Origin: JAFGVL01 sp031553685
GTDB lineage: Bacteria; Bacteroidota; Bacteroidia; Bacteroidales; Paludibacteraceae
Length of the DNA: 39,614 nt
Reading direction: 5' to 3'
NCBI GenBank assembly: GCA_031553685.1
Contig: JAVBLE010000045.1
Span: 1-39,614, forward strand
A program made the position numbers and the translations under genes. Under the pieces are notes generated by a model. It was not told the DNA's origin, did not search any database, and saw only the letters and a program-made list of their open reading frames with translations. Below, one piece after another: positions 1 through 7,921 of this stretch (position 1 is its first letter; each line of letters opens with the position of its first letter).

Positions 1-27
1 GATGTGATTTACAAGAATGTGATTTGA

Positions 28-69
28 TTGAGTGTAGTGAGTTGAGTGTAGTGAGTTGAGTGTAGTGAG
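28..69. repeat. Three tandem copies of a 14-bp unit
   Basis: The unit TTGAGTGTAGTGAG occurs three times in a row without a mismatch. The last bases of the third copy form the start of the hairpin that follows. No coding role is visible. It lies upstream of the first gene and may be a small tandem repeat that varies in copy number. Confidence 0.9.
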
Positions 70-95
70 GGCATGACTTTGAGTCATGCCCTCAC
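65..95. terminator. 14-bp perfect hairpin, possible terminator
   Basis: GTGAGGGCATGACT and its exact reverse complement are separated by a 3-base loop, then TTATTTG follows on the plus strand. The stem is strong and the tail only moderately T-rich. It would end a gene lying upstream of the window, or it may simply be a palindromic repeat. Confidence 0.55.
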
Positions 96-147
96 TTATT
101 TGAAAAGTTTTGACAAATATGTTATAAAACATGTTTTTATAATCTCC

Positions 148-175
148 TTTGGGAGCATAAAAAATTTTATCTTTG
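148..175 (+). promoter_or_regulatory. Bacteroidetes-type promoter for the GT-C gene
   Basis: The -7 box TATCTTTG (168-175) matches TAnnTTTG. A TTTG at 148-151 is a candidate -33 box, although the 16-base spacing is shorter than the usual 19-21. Transcription would begin near 182, which favours the ATG at 194 over the in-frame TTG at 173. Confidence 0.5.
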
Positions 176-193
176 CACTTAAATATCTTGTTT

Positions 194-1642
194 ATGTTTA
201 CCGCCAGAAAAATAAATATAATTCTCTTATCCGTTGTAGCAATAGTTTATTGTGCATTATTCGTATTTTCAATAGACTTTTGTTATTTCTGGGATACTAT
301 CCAGCAAATTTCCAAAGAAGGCTATTGGTTCTACAAAACCAATTTTGCTTCTCTGCTTATACATCCGGTTCCCGGACTCAATATTGAAGCTACGGGTTAT
401 CATCCGCCACTGATGGGAATGATGACGGCACTTTTGTGGAAACTCTTCGGGTACAAACTGTGGGTTTCGCATGCATTTACATTCTTGTGGGCTATTTTGC
501 TGATTTATACTGCCTGGAAGCTTGTTTGTCGGTTTTTTCCGGAGAAATGGCGAGGGTTTGTTTTACTAATTTTATTGTTCGAATCCACCGTTTTAACGCA
601 GTTTGTCATCGCTTCCCCCGATTTTATTCTGTTTACCGCTTTTGCTATGGCTTTGCGGGCTATCTTTGAACGGAAAAATGTGTTGTTATCCTTTTCGTTA
701 ATCTTCCTTTGCGGGGTTAGTATGCGGGGAGTTTTTGCCGGTGCAATATTGTTTATTGCCAATTTGTATTATGATTATTTGCAAAATGATAAAAAATACA
801 GTTTAAGGTTGTTTGGTAAGACACTCCTCCCCTACTTGCCCATCTTTTTCATCCTGTTATCTTATTATGTGTATTATTTTTTCAGTAAAGGCTGGTTTTT
901 TATCAACTCCAATTATTCCGAGCATTATCTGCTGCCAAATAGTATAAAGATGATTGCTGCCCATTTGGCAGAATTCATACTTCGTCTTGTAGAGAACGGG
1001 CGATTTTTCGTTTGGCTATTTGCGTTTTATTTTACCGGCTATTATTGGCTGAAAAACAAACAAAAAATACTGTTGTCAAACGAAGAAAAAATGCTTGGAT
1101 TATTCCTCGTATTGATATCCGGATTGTACTTTTTATTTGTATTTATAACCCGGATGCCTTTTTGTCCCCGCTATTTCATTCCCTTGTTTTTTGTATTGTC
1201 TATTTTGACATTACAATTGTGCATTCGATTTTTTACTACAAAAAAGTTAAGAATAGTCTTTGGATTGCTTTTAGTTTTTACATTGACCGGACACTTTTGG
1301 ATTTATCCCGAAAAAATAGCAAAACCATGGGAAACCACACTTTTGCACACACCCTATTACCAATTGCGCAAAGAATGTTTTGATTACATAGATAAAAATG
1401 GATTTAACTATTCGGATTTATCAGCCGGATTTTGTTTATACGGAAACAGGGGAAGAATAGAGTTAACCAACGAAGGGAAAATAGTTGGTAATTCATTAGA
1501 TACAAAATATTTTATTTATTCCAATATATCAAATTTAGAAGATGAAAAAGTGGATGAGTTGAAAGACATTCATCGCTGGACTCCTATAAAAACATTTCGG
1601 CGAGGAGTCGTGTTTATTACTATTTATCAAAAAAATAATTAA
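194..1642 (+). CDS. Polytopic GT-C glycosyltransferase (family 39-like)
   Basis: The 482-residue integral membrane protein has roughly nine to ten hydrophobic segments. After the first segment comes a periplasmic loop with an acidic residue (FWDTI) and, further on, a GYHPPL motif. That arrangement is typical of GT-C enzymes that transfer sugars from polyprenyl-phosphate donors (PMT/ArnT-like, GT39 and relatives). The C-terminal 90 residues form a soluble periplasmic tail. The ATG at 194 was chosen because the promoter box overlaps the earlier TTG at 173. It is convergent with cydB, with only about 50 bp between them. Acceptor and donor cannot be read from the sequence; protein, lipid A or O-antigen glycosylation are all possible. 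Confidence 0.75.
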   Translation: MFTARKINIILLSVVAIVYCALFVFSIDFCYFWDTIQQISKEGYWFYKTNFASLLIHPVPGLNIEATGYHPPLMGMMTALLWKLFGYKLWVSHAFTFLWAILLIYTAWKLVCRFFPEKWRGFVLLILLFESTVLTQFVIASPDFILFTAFAMALRAIFERKNVLLSFSLIFLCGVSMRGVFAGAILFIANLYYDYLQNDKKYSLRLFGKTLLPYLPIFFILLSYYVYYFFSKGWFFINSNYSEHYLLPNSIKMIAAHLAEFILRLVENGRFFVWLFAFYFTGYYWLKNKQKILLSNEEKMLGLFLVLISGLYFLFVFITRMPFCPRYFIPLFFVLSILTLQLCIRFFTTKKLRIVFGLLLVFTLTGHFWIYPEKIAKPWETTLLHTPYYQLRKECFDYIDKNGFNYSDLSAGFCLYGNRGRIELTNEGKIVGNSLDTKYFIYSNISNLEDEKVDELKDIHRWTPIKTFRRGVVFITIYQKNN

Positions 1643-1690
1643 AAAAACAATTATTCTACAAAAGAGCAAAGCTCACGAACCTCAGTTCAA

Positions 1691-2830
1691 TTAATATCCT
1701 TCTATTTTTTCTTCCGATTTCACTTTTTTCCTGTCCATCAAAGACCAAACGCGCCAGATGTATGCCAAAACAAACGGAATAAACAGCGAAACTACCGACA
1801 TTACTTTCAATGTGAACAGGCTGGAACTACTGTTGGCAATGGTGAGCGAACTTTGCATATCGACAGTTGAAGGATAGTAAGCTGTATGGTTGAACCCCGC
1901 TATTAATAACAACATCAAAACAGTGAGAACAGTGCCTATGCCGGCAAACCAAATTCCTTTGGTAAATGCCGGTTGCGTTATCGATTTTATTATTCCAAAT
2001 AATACACACAAAACTCCCATTAACAAAATGACGATAGCCCAAGGCATTTCTATCAAATTATGCAGATATTTATATGGCTCAACGCTTATTGCACCTGTTA
2101 CAGGGTTTTCGGCGAATCCGTCTTTGAGTAATAATTGAATTAAATAGGCAACAAATAATACCACAAAACAAATCGCATTGACAAGTAATTTCCGGCGGGC
2201 ATTGGTGCGCAAATTGTCATTTTCTATATTATTGATAAAATACAGACAGCCCAGACTGCGCGCCAAAAAGAAAACGGCAAACCCAAAAGCAACATTCCAC
2301 AAGTTGCCCACAGCCTCAAGCCCATGCCACGGGTTTTGCCAGACGGAAATGACCGGCATAACGCTGCCTGCTATGTTTTCTTTGTTCACAGTGAATTCGG
2401 CGCCTGTGAAGAATGTTGATACCGCTGCACCGAGCAACACCGGACCTAAAAATCCATTGAAGAAAAGGAAGAATTTATAAGTAGATTTTCCCAACAGATT
2501 CCCTTTTTTAGCAATAAATTCGTATGAAACAGCTTGCACAACGAAGCTGAACAAGATAAGCATCCACACCCAATAGGCTCCACCAAAACTGGTTGAGTAA
2601 AACAGTGGGAAAGAGGCAAAAAAAGCTCCGCCAAAAGTAACCAAAGTAGTGAATGTCAACTCCCATTTTTGCGAAAGTGACTGCAACAGCATATTCATGT
2701 CTTCTTCCTTCTTTCCAATGGAATAGACCAGCGACTGCCCTCCCTGTACAAACAGCAGAAAGACCAGCAGACTGCCCAATAACGAAACCAGAAACCACCA
2801 ATAATGCTGAAAGAAATTGTAGTCGAACAT
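1691..2830 (-). CDS. cydB: Cytochrome bd ubiquinol oxidase subunit II
   Basis: The 379-residue protein, with about nine hydrophobic segments, matches CydB in length and character, including a WRVWSLM-type C-terminal end. CydB pairs with CydA in the inner membrane and supports quinol oxidation with reduction of oxygen to water at low oxygen tension. It starts 26 bp after cydA ends on the same strand, so the two are almost certainly one operon. No frameshift or truncation is visible. The stop lies close to that of the convergent GT-C gene. Identification rests on family resemblance plus the adjacent unmistakable cydA. Confidence 0.93.
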   Translation of the reverse strand: MFDYNFFQHYWWFLVSLLGSLLVFLLFVQGGQSLVYSIGKKEEDMNMLLQSLSQKWELTFTTLVTFGGAFFASFPLFYSTSFGGAYWVWMLILFSFVVQAVSYEFIAKKGNLLGKSTYKFFLFFNGFLGPVLLGAAVSTFFTGAEFTVNKENIAGSVMPVISVWQNPWHGLEAVGNLWNVAFGFAVFFLARSLGCLYFINNIENDNLRTNARRKLLVNAICFVVLFVAYLIQLLLKDGFAENPVTGAISVEPYKYLHNLIEMPWAIVILLMGVLCVLFGIIKSITQPAFTKGIWFAGIGTVLTVLMLLLIAGFNHTAYYPSTVDMQSSLTIANSSSSLFTLKVMSVVSLFIPFVLAYIWRVWSLMDRKKVKSEEKIEGY

Positions 2831-2856
2831 AGGGTTTGCTTTTTTAAATGATTAAA

Positions 2857-4410
2857 TTATTTCAAATCACTTACCGCTTCCGGTCCTTTCTTGATTTGTT
2901 TTAGCAAAATACCGATTTCGGCAATCAGCAAAATGGTGAACAAAGACAGGAAGATAAAGAATGTGAGCCGAACCGATGATGTTTCGATATGCGAAATGGC
3001 TGCCGACACGGGCAAAATATCCTGTATAGCCCATGGTTGACGCCCCACTTCGGCCGTAACCCAGCCGGCTTGCGAAAGGATATAGGCAAATGGTATCGAC
3101 CACAGGCAAACCCATTGCAACCAGCGCTTGTTTTCAAATTTCTTTTTATAGGACAAAAACATAACCACTGCAAACAAAGCCATGAAAAATAGTCCAAACA
3201 ATATCATGATACGAAATGAATAGAAAACCATTGGAATGCTTGGTATGGCATCTGCAGGAGTTTTGAAATAGCCATAACCAAAATAAGAGAAGTTTTCGTC
3301 TAATACTTTTTTTGTTTCAATGGCTTTTGCTTTATCATTTGCTTTTGTTGCTTTCCGGTAATCGGCAAGTGCATTTACAGCTAATCGCCCACGCTCCATT
3401 TTTTCGGAGATGGAAAGGGCTTTGCCGTTGGGCGTATCATAACCTCCTTCGACAATGTCGGCAACGCCCGGTACATAGCCGTTCATGTCTCTTGTGGCTA
3501 AAAAGGAAAGCATTTTTGGAATTTCGATTTTGAAAATGAAAGGATCTTTGTTGTCATCATATTTTTTGCCGGGTGTGAGCACGCCAAATGCTACCAGACT
3601 AACGCCGTTTCCTCCTTCGTATAAACCTTCCATAGCTGCCAGTTTCATCGGTTGTTTGCCGGCAACCTGATTAGCCGAGCCATCGCCGGAATAGATCGAC
3701 AGGATAATACCAACCAATCCGACAATGGAAGCCACTTTAATGCTATCCAGTGCAAATTTGGTTTCGCGCTTTTTGAGCAAAAACCACGAACTGATCCCAA
3801 TCACAAAAACAGCCCCCAAAGTCCAGCCGGAAAGGATTGTGTGTAGAATTTTGTTGAGCGCGACAGGCGAAAGTACAAGTGCCCAAAAATCAACCATTTC
3901 GTTGCGGACAGTATCGGGATTAAATTCCATACCCACAGGATATTGCATCCATGCATTGGCAATCAAAATCCAAACGGCAGAAAGTGCCGCACCAATGGTT
4001 ACCAGCCATGTTGATACCAAGTGAAACCGTTTGCTTACCTTGTCCCAGCCAAAAAACATGACGGCGATAAAGGTGGCTTCGATAAAAAAAGCAAAAATGC
4101 CTTCGATAGCCAGCGGCGCACCGAATATATCGCCTACAAACCAGCTGTAATTCGACCAATTGGTGCCAAATTCAAACTCGAGGATAATGCCGGTAGCCAC
4201 CCCAACGGCAAAGTTGATCCCGAACAGTTTCATCCAAAAGCGGGTGGTTTGCTTCCATTTCAAGTCGCCGGTTTTCAGGTAAATGCTTTCCATGATGGAC
4301 ATGATAACACCCAGCCCAAGCGTAAGCGGCACAAAAAGCCAATGGTACATCGCCGTCAGCGCAAACTGTGCCCGCGACCAGTCAATCAATGAAATGTCAA
4401 TTTGATTCAT
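2857..4410 (-). CDS. cydA: Cytochrome bd ubiquinol oxidase subunit I
   Basis: The 517-residue protein begins with the classic CydA pattern RAQFALTAMYHWLFVPLTLG, in which H23 corresponds to the axial haem ligand near the N-terminus of E. coli CydA. The segment with ILHTILSGWTLGA corresponds to the second conserved histidine region. The GRQPW motif, part of the quinol-side signature, lies near residue 450. CydA carries haems b558, b595 and d and oxidises quinol. It is the second gene of a three-gene minus-strand unit (DUF4492 protein, cydA, cydB). The 150 bp between the DUF4492 gene and cydA contain an imperfect inverted repeat and no gene. Confidence 0.97.
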   Translation of the reverse strand: MNQIDISLIDWSRAQFALTAMYHWLFVPLTLGLGVIMSIMESIYLKTGDLKWKQTTRFWMKLFGINFAVGVATGIILEFEFGTNWSNYSWFVGDIFGAPLAIEGIFAFFIEATFIAVMFFGWDKVSKRFHLVSTWLVTIGAALSAVWILIANAWMQYPVGMEFNPDTVRNEMVDFWALVLSPVALNKILHTILSGWTLGAVFVIGISSWFLLKKRETKFALDSIKVASIVGLVGIILSIYSGDGSANQVAGKQPMKLAAMEGLYEGGNGVSLVAFGVLTPGKKYDDNKDPFIFKIEIPKMLSFLATRDMNGYVPGVADIVEGGYDTPNGKALSISEKMERGRLAVNALADYRKATKANDKAKAIETKKVLDENFSYFGYGYFKTPADAIPSIPMVFYSFRIMILFGLFFMALFAVVMFLSYKKKFENKRWLQWVCLWSIPFAYILSQAGWVTAEVGRQPWAIQDILPVSAAISHIETSSVRLTFFIFLSLFTILLIAEIGILLKQIKKGPEAVSDLK

Positions 4411-4426
4411 AATAGATTATGTTATT

Positions 4427-4551
4427 GTACGCAAAGGCGCTATGACGCTATGGTTTATTTGAAAAATAATGTTGCTTTTTTCTTTTGTGGCTTGTTGAAT
4501 TATTTTATTTGCAAAGAAAAAATATTTTGGCGTCATGGCGTCTTTGCGTAC
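4427..4551. repeat. 22-bp imperfect inverted repeat upstream of cydA
   Basis: The arms at 4427-4448 and 4530-4551 match as reverse complements with two mismatches, both built around GTACGCAAAG. They enclose about 80 AT-rich bases and lie between the DUF4492 gene and cydA. The wording of the arms resembles dispersed GCAAAG-type repeats. It could form a long hairpin in the operon transcript. Confidence 0.8.
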
Positions 4552-4559
4552 CAACTTTA

Positions 4560-4787
4560 TTATTGTTTTCTATTAGTCAGTTCGGTAGAAACAAAATCGC
4601 TTTTTTCTTCTGTTGTTTCGCATTTGGAGTTGAGGAAATTGGGGAAGAAAAACAGTTTCAACACAAAGAACATGACAAACAGCTTTATAAAAATAATAAT
4701 CCACAGGGCTTTCCCCCATGCACTGAGGGTGCGAAACCCTTCTACATACATGGCAAAGAAATTGACCAGTGGATTATTATTCTTCAT
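4560..4787 (-). CDS. DUF4492 small membrane protein of the cyd operon
   Basis: The protein has 75 residues with a single strong transmembrane segment at about residues 28-48 (ALWIIIFIKLFVMFFVLKLF). A basic/aromatic N-terminal stretch precedes it and a polar tail follows. It looks like the DUF4492 family, small proteins commonly found next to cytochrome bd genes in Bacteroidetes. It is the first gene of the minus-strand unit with cydA and cydB. By analogy with small accessory subunits such as CydX it may be a structural subunit of the oxidase. That role is inference from position, size and topology only. Confidence 0.75.
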   Translation of the reverse strand: MKNNNPLVNFFAMYVEGFRTLSAWGKALWIIIFIKLFVMFFVLKLFFFPNFLNSKCETTEEKSDFVSTELTNRKQ

Positions 4788-4856
4788 CCGAAAATAAAGT
4801 TAATTACGGATGTGAAGTTATGAATTTTTTTGGATTAAAAACTATCGATTATATCA

Positions 4857-5231
4857 TTACTTTATCTTATCCAATTGTTTCTGTAATTTTTTATCGAATG
4901 TAAATACAGAATATCGCTTTTCCTTTGTATAACCAACAAGTAAACAATCTACAAAATCGAGCATAGACGAAGAAAAAAGCCCAAGAGCATATTGTACAAC
5001 CTCATCTTTAGAAACCCTGATATTGTTTAGTCCGGCAATACCTGTCAGAGTTTGTGCAACTATCTCGCGTTCTACATTGTAAACTTTTGACAATACATAC
5101 ACACATTCAGCAATAACTTCGACAGGAATATAACACACATTGTCAGATAGTTGTTGTTCTACACTATCTGCCATTTCCTTATTGTCTTGTAAAACATAAC
5201 GCAACAACGCATTTGTATCAAATAGCACCAT
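4857..5231 (-). CDS. PIN-domain toxin (VapC-like)
   Basis: The 124-residue single-domain PIN protein has the expected acidic residues: D5 in FDTN, E42 in VIAE, D92/D95 in DFVD and D113 in FTFDKKL. PIN toxins are Mg-dependent ribonucleases, often acting on tRNA or rRNA. The start overlaps the end of the upstream small gene by 14 bp, the usual arrangement of an antitoxin-toxin pair with translational coupling. All active-site residues look intact, so the toxin is probably functional. The RNA target is unknown. Confidence 0.85.
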   Translation of the reverse strand: MVLFDTNALLRYVLQDNKEMADSVEQQLSDNVCYIPVEVIAECVYVLSKVYNVEREIVAQTLTGIAGLNNIRVSKDEVVQYALGLFSSSMLDFVDCLLVGYTKEKRYSVFTFDKKLQKQLDKIK

Positions 5232-5460
5232 ATTTTTCGATAATGTGCTTTTCCCAAGCAGATGATTCCTTTTTTAATAAAACTGGATTTGCATATTTTT
5301 TTAAGCAACCTTTCAAGCTTTTGCCGGCAACTTTGCGATGAGTCGTTGTTTTTTCCAACGGCAAAACAATCACTTCTACTTGCATATCTTTTTCGGCCCA
5401 AGGCAGGTCGATTATAGGTAAAAGCATGCTGGCGTTTATTATTTTTCTTACAGCTTCCAT
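5218..5460 (-). CDS. Antitoxin partner of the PIN toxin
   Basis: The 80-residue protein starts at the ATG at 5460 (MEAVRKIINAS); an in-frame upstream start would add nine unconvincing residues. The pattern LLPIIDLPWAEKDMQVEVIVLPLE is a compact strand-rich N-terminal part of the kind seen in small Bacteroidetes antitoxins. A basic, lysine-rich C-terminal part follows and could embrace the toxin. It overlaps the PIN gene by 14 bp. DNA-binding autoregulation is typical of such antitoxins but no operator was recognised here. Confidence 0.72.
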   Translation of the reverse strand: MEAVRKIINASMLLPIIDLPWAEKDMQVEVIVLPLEKTTTHRKVAGKSLKGCLKKYANPVLLKKESSAWEKHIIEKYGAI

Positions 5461-5575
5461 TTTTTTACATTGATAATTAATGTTCAAAGATAATCAATAT
5501 TTATCATGAATGGTTAATGAATTTTCAGATTAAGGATAATAAACGACTGATTTTTAATGTGCCAGCACTAAAGAT

Positions 5576-6643
5576 TTATCTGCTGACAATCAGTTTTTCT
5601 ATTTGTTGTGTTTTGCCTCGTGTAAAGTGAATGATGTACACCCCGTTGGGCAAATTGCTTACCAAAATATCGCCGCCGGCAACCACTGTTCCCGATACAA
5701 CACCTTTGCCAACCAGCGAATAAATAGTGTAATCTACATTATTGTCGGATGAAATACGAATGTAATCTGCAGCCGGATTGGGCGATACGGAGAATACAAA
5801 CTTGGCGTCTTCATAACCGGTTGGGGTAGATGTCCATGCTTGCCCAACCCTATTTCCCCAAATGTACTCGGCAAGTTCGGGATGATCGATAAACGGGTTG
5901 CGGTTGCCTTGCCAATTGCTATAGATTTTGTTGTTTCGGTCAATTTCTTTCTGGCTTACGGGGTCTAAGCGTGTCCAAGCCATAAACAGGTTTTTGGCAT
6001 AATCGGTCAGCCCGTAATTGGCAGAGCCGAACACGCCATTTCCCCAACTGTTGCATTTATCTTCGTAACAGGTAGCCATGTAGAAATAAGTGCGGGCTAA
6101 GTCGCCTTTATATTCGTCGATTGGTTCGAAGACAGTTCCCGAAATACTCCCGTATATCGTTTTTGGAGATCCTCTTTTGCTACCGTTTCCATAAGTGTTC
6201 GAGGCGTTTTGTACTTCGCCATACGGCAAGTTGCCTCTATCGCCATTTACCTTTTTATCGGTAGGATACACCTGAAATCCATCGCTTACCATAGGCGGAT
6301 CCTCGTCAAACCATGATTGGGGAATGGTGTGTTCGCGGTTGTATTTGTCGCATTCTGAGGTTCCGCCGCTTCCACCATCTTGATTGGTAATGTATGTAAG
6401 GTTGCAATTGGAATATATATCCCAGATGTAATTAGTGCCGGGCTTCAGGTCGGTATCGCCATACATGTCCCACAATGCCCTGTATCCGATATTTATATGG
6501 TTTTTAATTTTGTTGAAAAGAGCTGTTTTCAGTTCCCCGTTTTTTTTACCTTCGGCAGCATTATAATACCCTGCCGGAATTTGTGCTAAAAGGGAAAATA
6601 TCCCCACACACAAAACTATTGCTGATAATACAAACCGTTTCAT
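5576..6643 (-). CDS. Secreted endonuclease I family nuclease with T9SS sorting domain
   Basis: The 355-residue protein starts at ATG 6643 with a signal peptide (MKRFVLSAIVLCVGIFSLLAQ). The body has the endonuclease I hallmarks: YNREHTIPQSWF, the catalytic His-containing motif, then DRGNLPYGE and NPFIDHPELAEYIWG near the end of the domain. The last 75 residues (from FSVSPNPAADYI to EKLIVSR) form a type A T9SS sorting domain, so the enzyme should be exported to the cell surface or medium. Likely role: digestion of extracellular DNA or RNA for nutrition. Several cysteines fit an extracytoplasmic location. The longer in-frame start at 6703 would bury the signal peptide and was not used. Confidence 0.9.
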   Translation of the reverse strand: MKRFVLSAIVLCVGIFSLLAQIPAGYYNAAEGKKNGELKTALFNKIKNHINIGYRALWDMYGDTDLKPGTNYIWDIYSNCNLTYITNQDGGSGGTSECDKYNREHTIPQSWFDEDPPMVSDGFQVYPTDKKVNGDRGNLPYGEVQNASNTYGNGSKRGSPKTIYGSISGTVFEPIDEYKGDLARTYFYMATCYEDKCNSWGNGVFGSANYGLTDYAKNLFMAWTRLDPVSQKEIDRNNKIYSNWQGNRNPFIDHPELAEYIWGNRVGQAWTSTPTGYEDAKFVFSVSPNPAADYIRISSDNNVDYTIYSLVGKGVVSGTVVAGGDILVSNLPNGVYIIHFTRGKTQQIEKLIVSR

Positions 6644-6828
6644 AATTTTATGTTTTAAATTGTATATCAAAGGTATGAATTCCATTGTGGGGATATGCAG
6701 CAATTCTATTTTTTTATGTTTTATTCAATAAAATTGGGCATCGTTATATTTCGATATCTTAACTATCAGAAGGATATTGCAGATATTATTTCATCGAATT
6801 CGGAAATTGCCTATAGATAGAGAAGAAT

Positions 6829-6860
6829 AAATAAAAAGGGTGAACTTAAAATCCACCCTT
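6829..6860 (-). terminator. Terminator after the T9SS cargo gene
   Basis: On the minus strand, AAGGGTG and CACCCTT form a 7-bp stem around an 11-base loop, followed by a run of T. It lies 21 bp after the stop codon of the gene at 6881-7702. Confidence 0.7.
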
Positions 6861-6880
6861 ATCAATTAATTATATGCCTT

Positions 6881-7702
6881 TCATTTCAAAAAGATCTTTT
6901 GAGTGATCATATTTCCTTTATCATCAGTAATTTTCAAAATATAAATATCGTTAGTAAGATTCTGCAAAGAAATATTATGAGAGTAAGCTGATGATTGCAC
7001 CATTTTCCCTAATTTGTCAAATACTTGAATTTTTTCAATATTGGTGTTTGACATGATTAGCATTTTGTTTTTCAAAGAAATAGTGGGCACATTTCCATTT
7101 GCATTATCACACCTTGTTGAACTTGTGGTTGCTACAACTTCTACATTATCGATAGAAACATTGGTGTCACCTGCAGAAAACCCATCAAAATCCAAATTTG
7201 TATTCGCAGCAATTCTAAAAGACACATTACTTTTATTGAGCACTTCATTGGACATCGGAAGGTCAAAATATTGCCAAGAAGAATTTTTTATTGGATTAAA
7301 TTTCACTAATGATACCCAAGTTGAAGATCCGTCAATATTTGCCTCCACTCGAAACTCTTTTATTGGAAACAAATACAAAGCAGTATACTTGAAAGCAAAT
7401 TTCATATTTACAGCAGTATAAGCGCCTTCTGTTGAGATGTTTGGAAACAGGAAATATCCTCTAGGAGCTCCTCCGGTATATTTCATAGATTCTCCATGAT
7501 AAGAACAATCTGAATTATGCCCATCATACTTATCTCTTCCATAGAAAGAGATATCAATGATTTGCATATCTATTCCATTATTTATTAAAATGGTACTTTC
7601 AGACTTATTGTCTTTTTCAAAAGTCCATTTAGCTAATGTTACCTGTGCTTGAGAGGCAATTGTTGCAAGAATTGTAGCAATAAAGAGTAGTTTTCTTTTC
7701 AT
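6881..7702 (-). CDS. Secreted T9SS cargo protein of unknown function
   Basis: The 273-residue protein has a signal peptide (MKRKLLFIATILATIASQAQ). A beta-rich middle domain follows (about residues 22-190), then a C-terminal T9SS type A-like sorting region of about 65 residues (ISLKNKMLIMS to MITQKIFLK). The middle part has features of choice-of-anchor/carbohydrate-binding-like beta-sandwiches: a WTFE start, FDGFSAGDTNVSIDNVEV near its end. I see no catalytic motif. It may be a surface adhesin or binding protein. It stands alone, with a terminator downstream and an AT-rich leader upstream. Start at 7702 is preferred because it places the basic n-region directly at the N-terminus. Confidence 0.75.
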   Translation of the reverse strand: MKRKLLFIATILATIASQAQVTLAKWTFEKDNKSESTILINNGIDMQIIDISFYGRDKYDGHNSDCSYHGESMKYTGGAPRGYFLFPNISTEGAYTAVNMKFAFKYTALYLFPIKEFRVEANIDGSSTWVSLVKFNPIKNSSWQYFDLPMSNEVLNKSNVSFRIAANTNLDFDGFSAGDTNVSIDNVEVVATTSSTRCDNANGNVPTISLKNKMLIMSNTNIEKIQVFDKLGKMVQSSAYSHNISLQNLTNDIYILKITDDKGNMITQKIFLK

Positions 7703-7844
7703 AAAATACATTTTTAGTTTATAAATAATTAATTTTTAGAGAATTAGTAATCAATGTTAATTTTCCCTTGCAAAAGTAAATATTTTAAAAATAACTACCA
7801 ATTTAATGATGATAGTAATTTCGAATTAACCATAAAAAATTTCA

Positions 7845-7876
7845 TTTGGCAAAACCACCAATAAAATGTATATTTG
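7845..7876 (+). promoter_or_regulatory. gyrB promoter
   Basis: TTTG (7845-7848), 20 bases, then TATATTTG (7869-7876) match the Bacteroidetes primary-sigma consensus exactly. Transcription should start near 7883, about 40 bases ahead of the gyrB ATG at 7922. This is the best promoter in the window. Confidence 0.85.
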
Positions 7877-7921
7877 CTCGCTTAAAAAGAATTTAGAAAG
7901 AAAACAATTACATACTTGATA

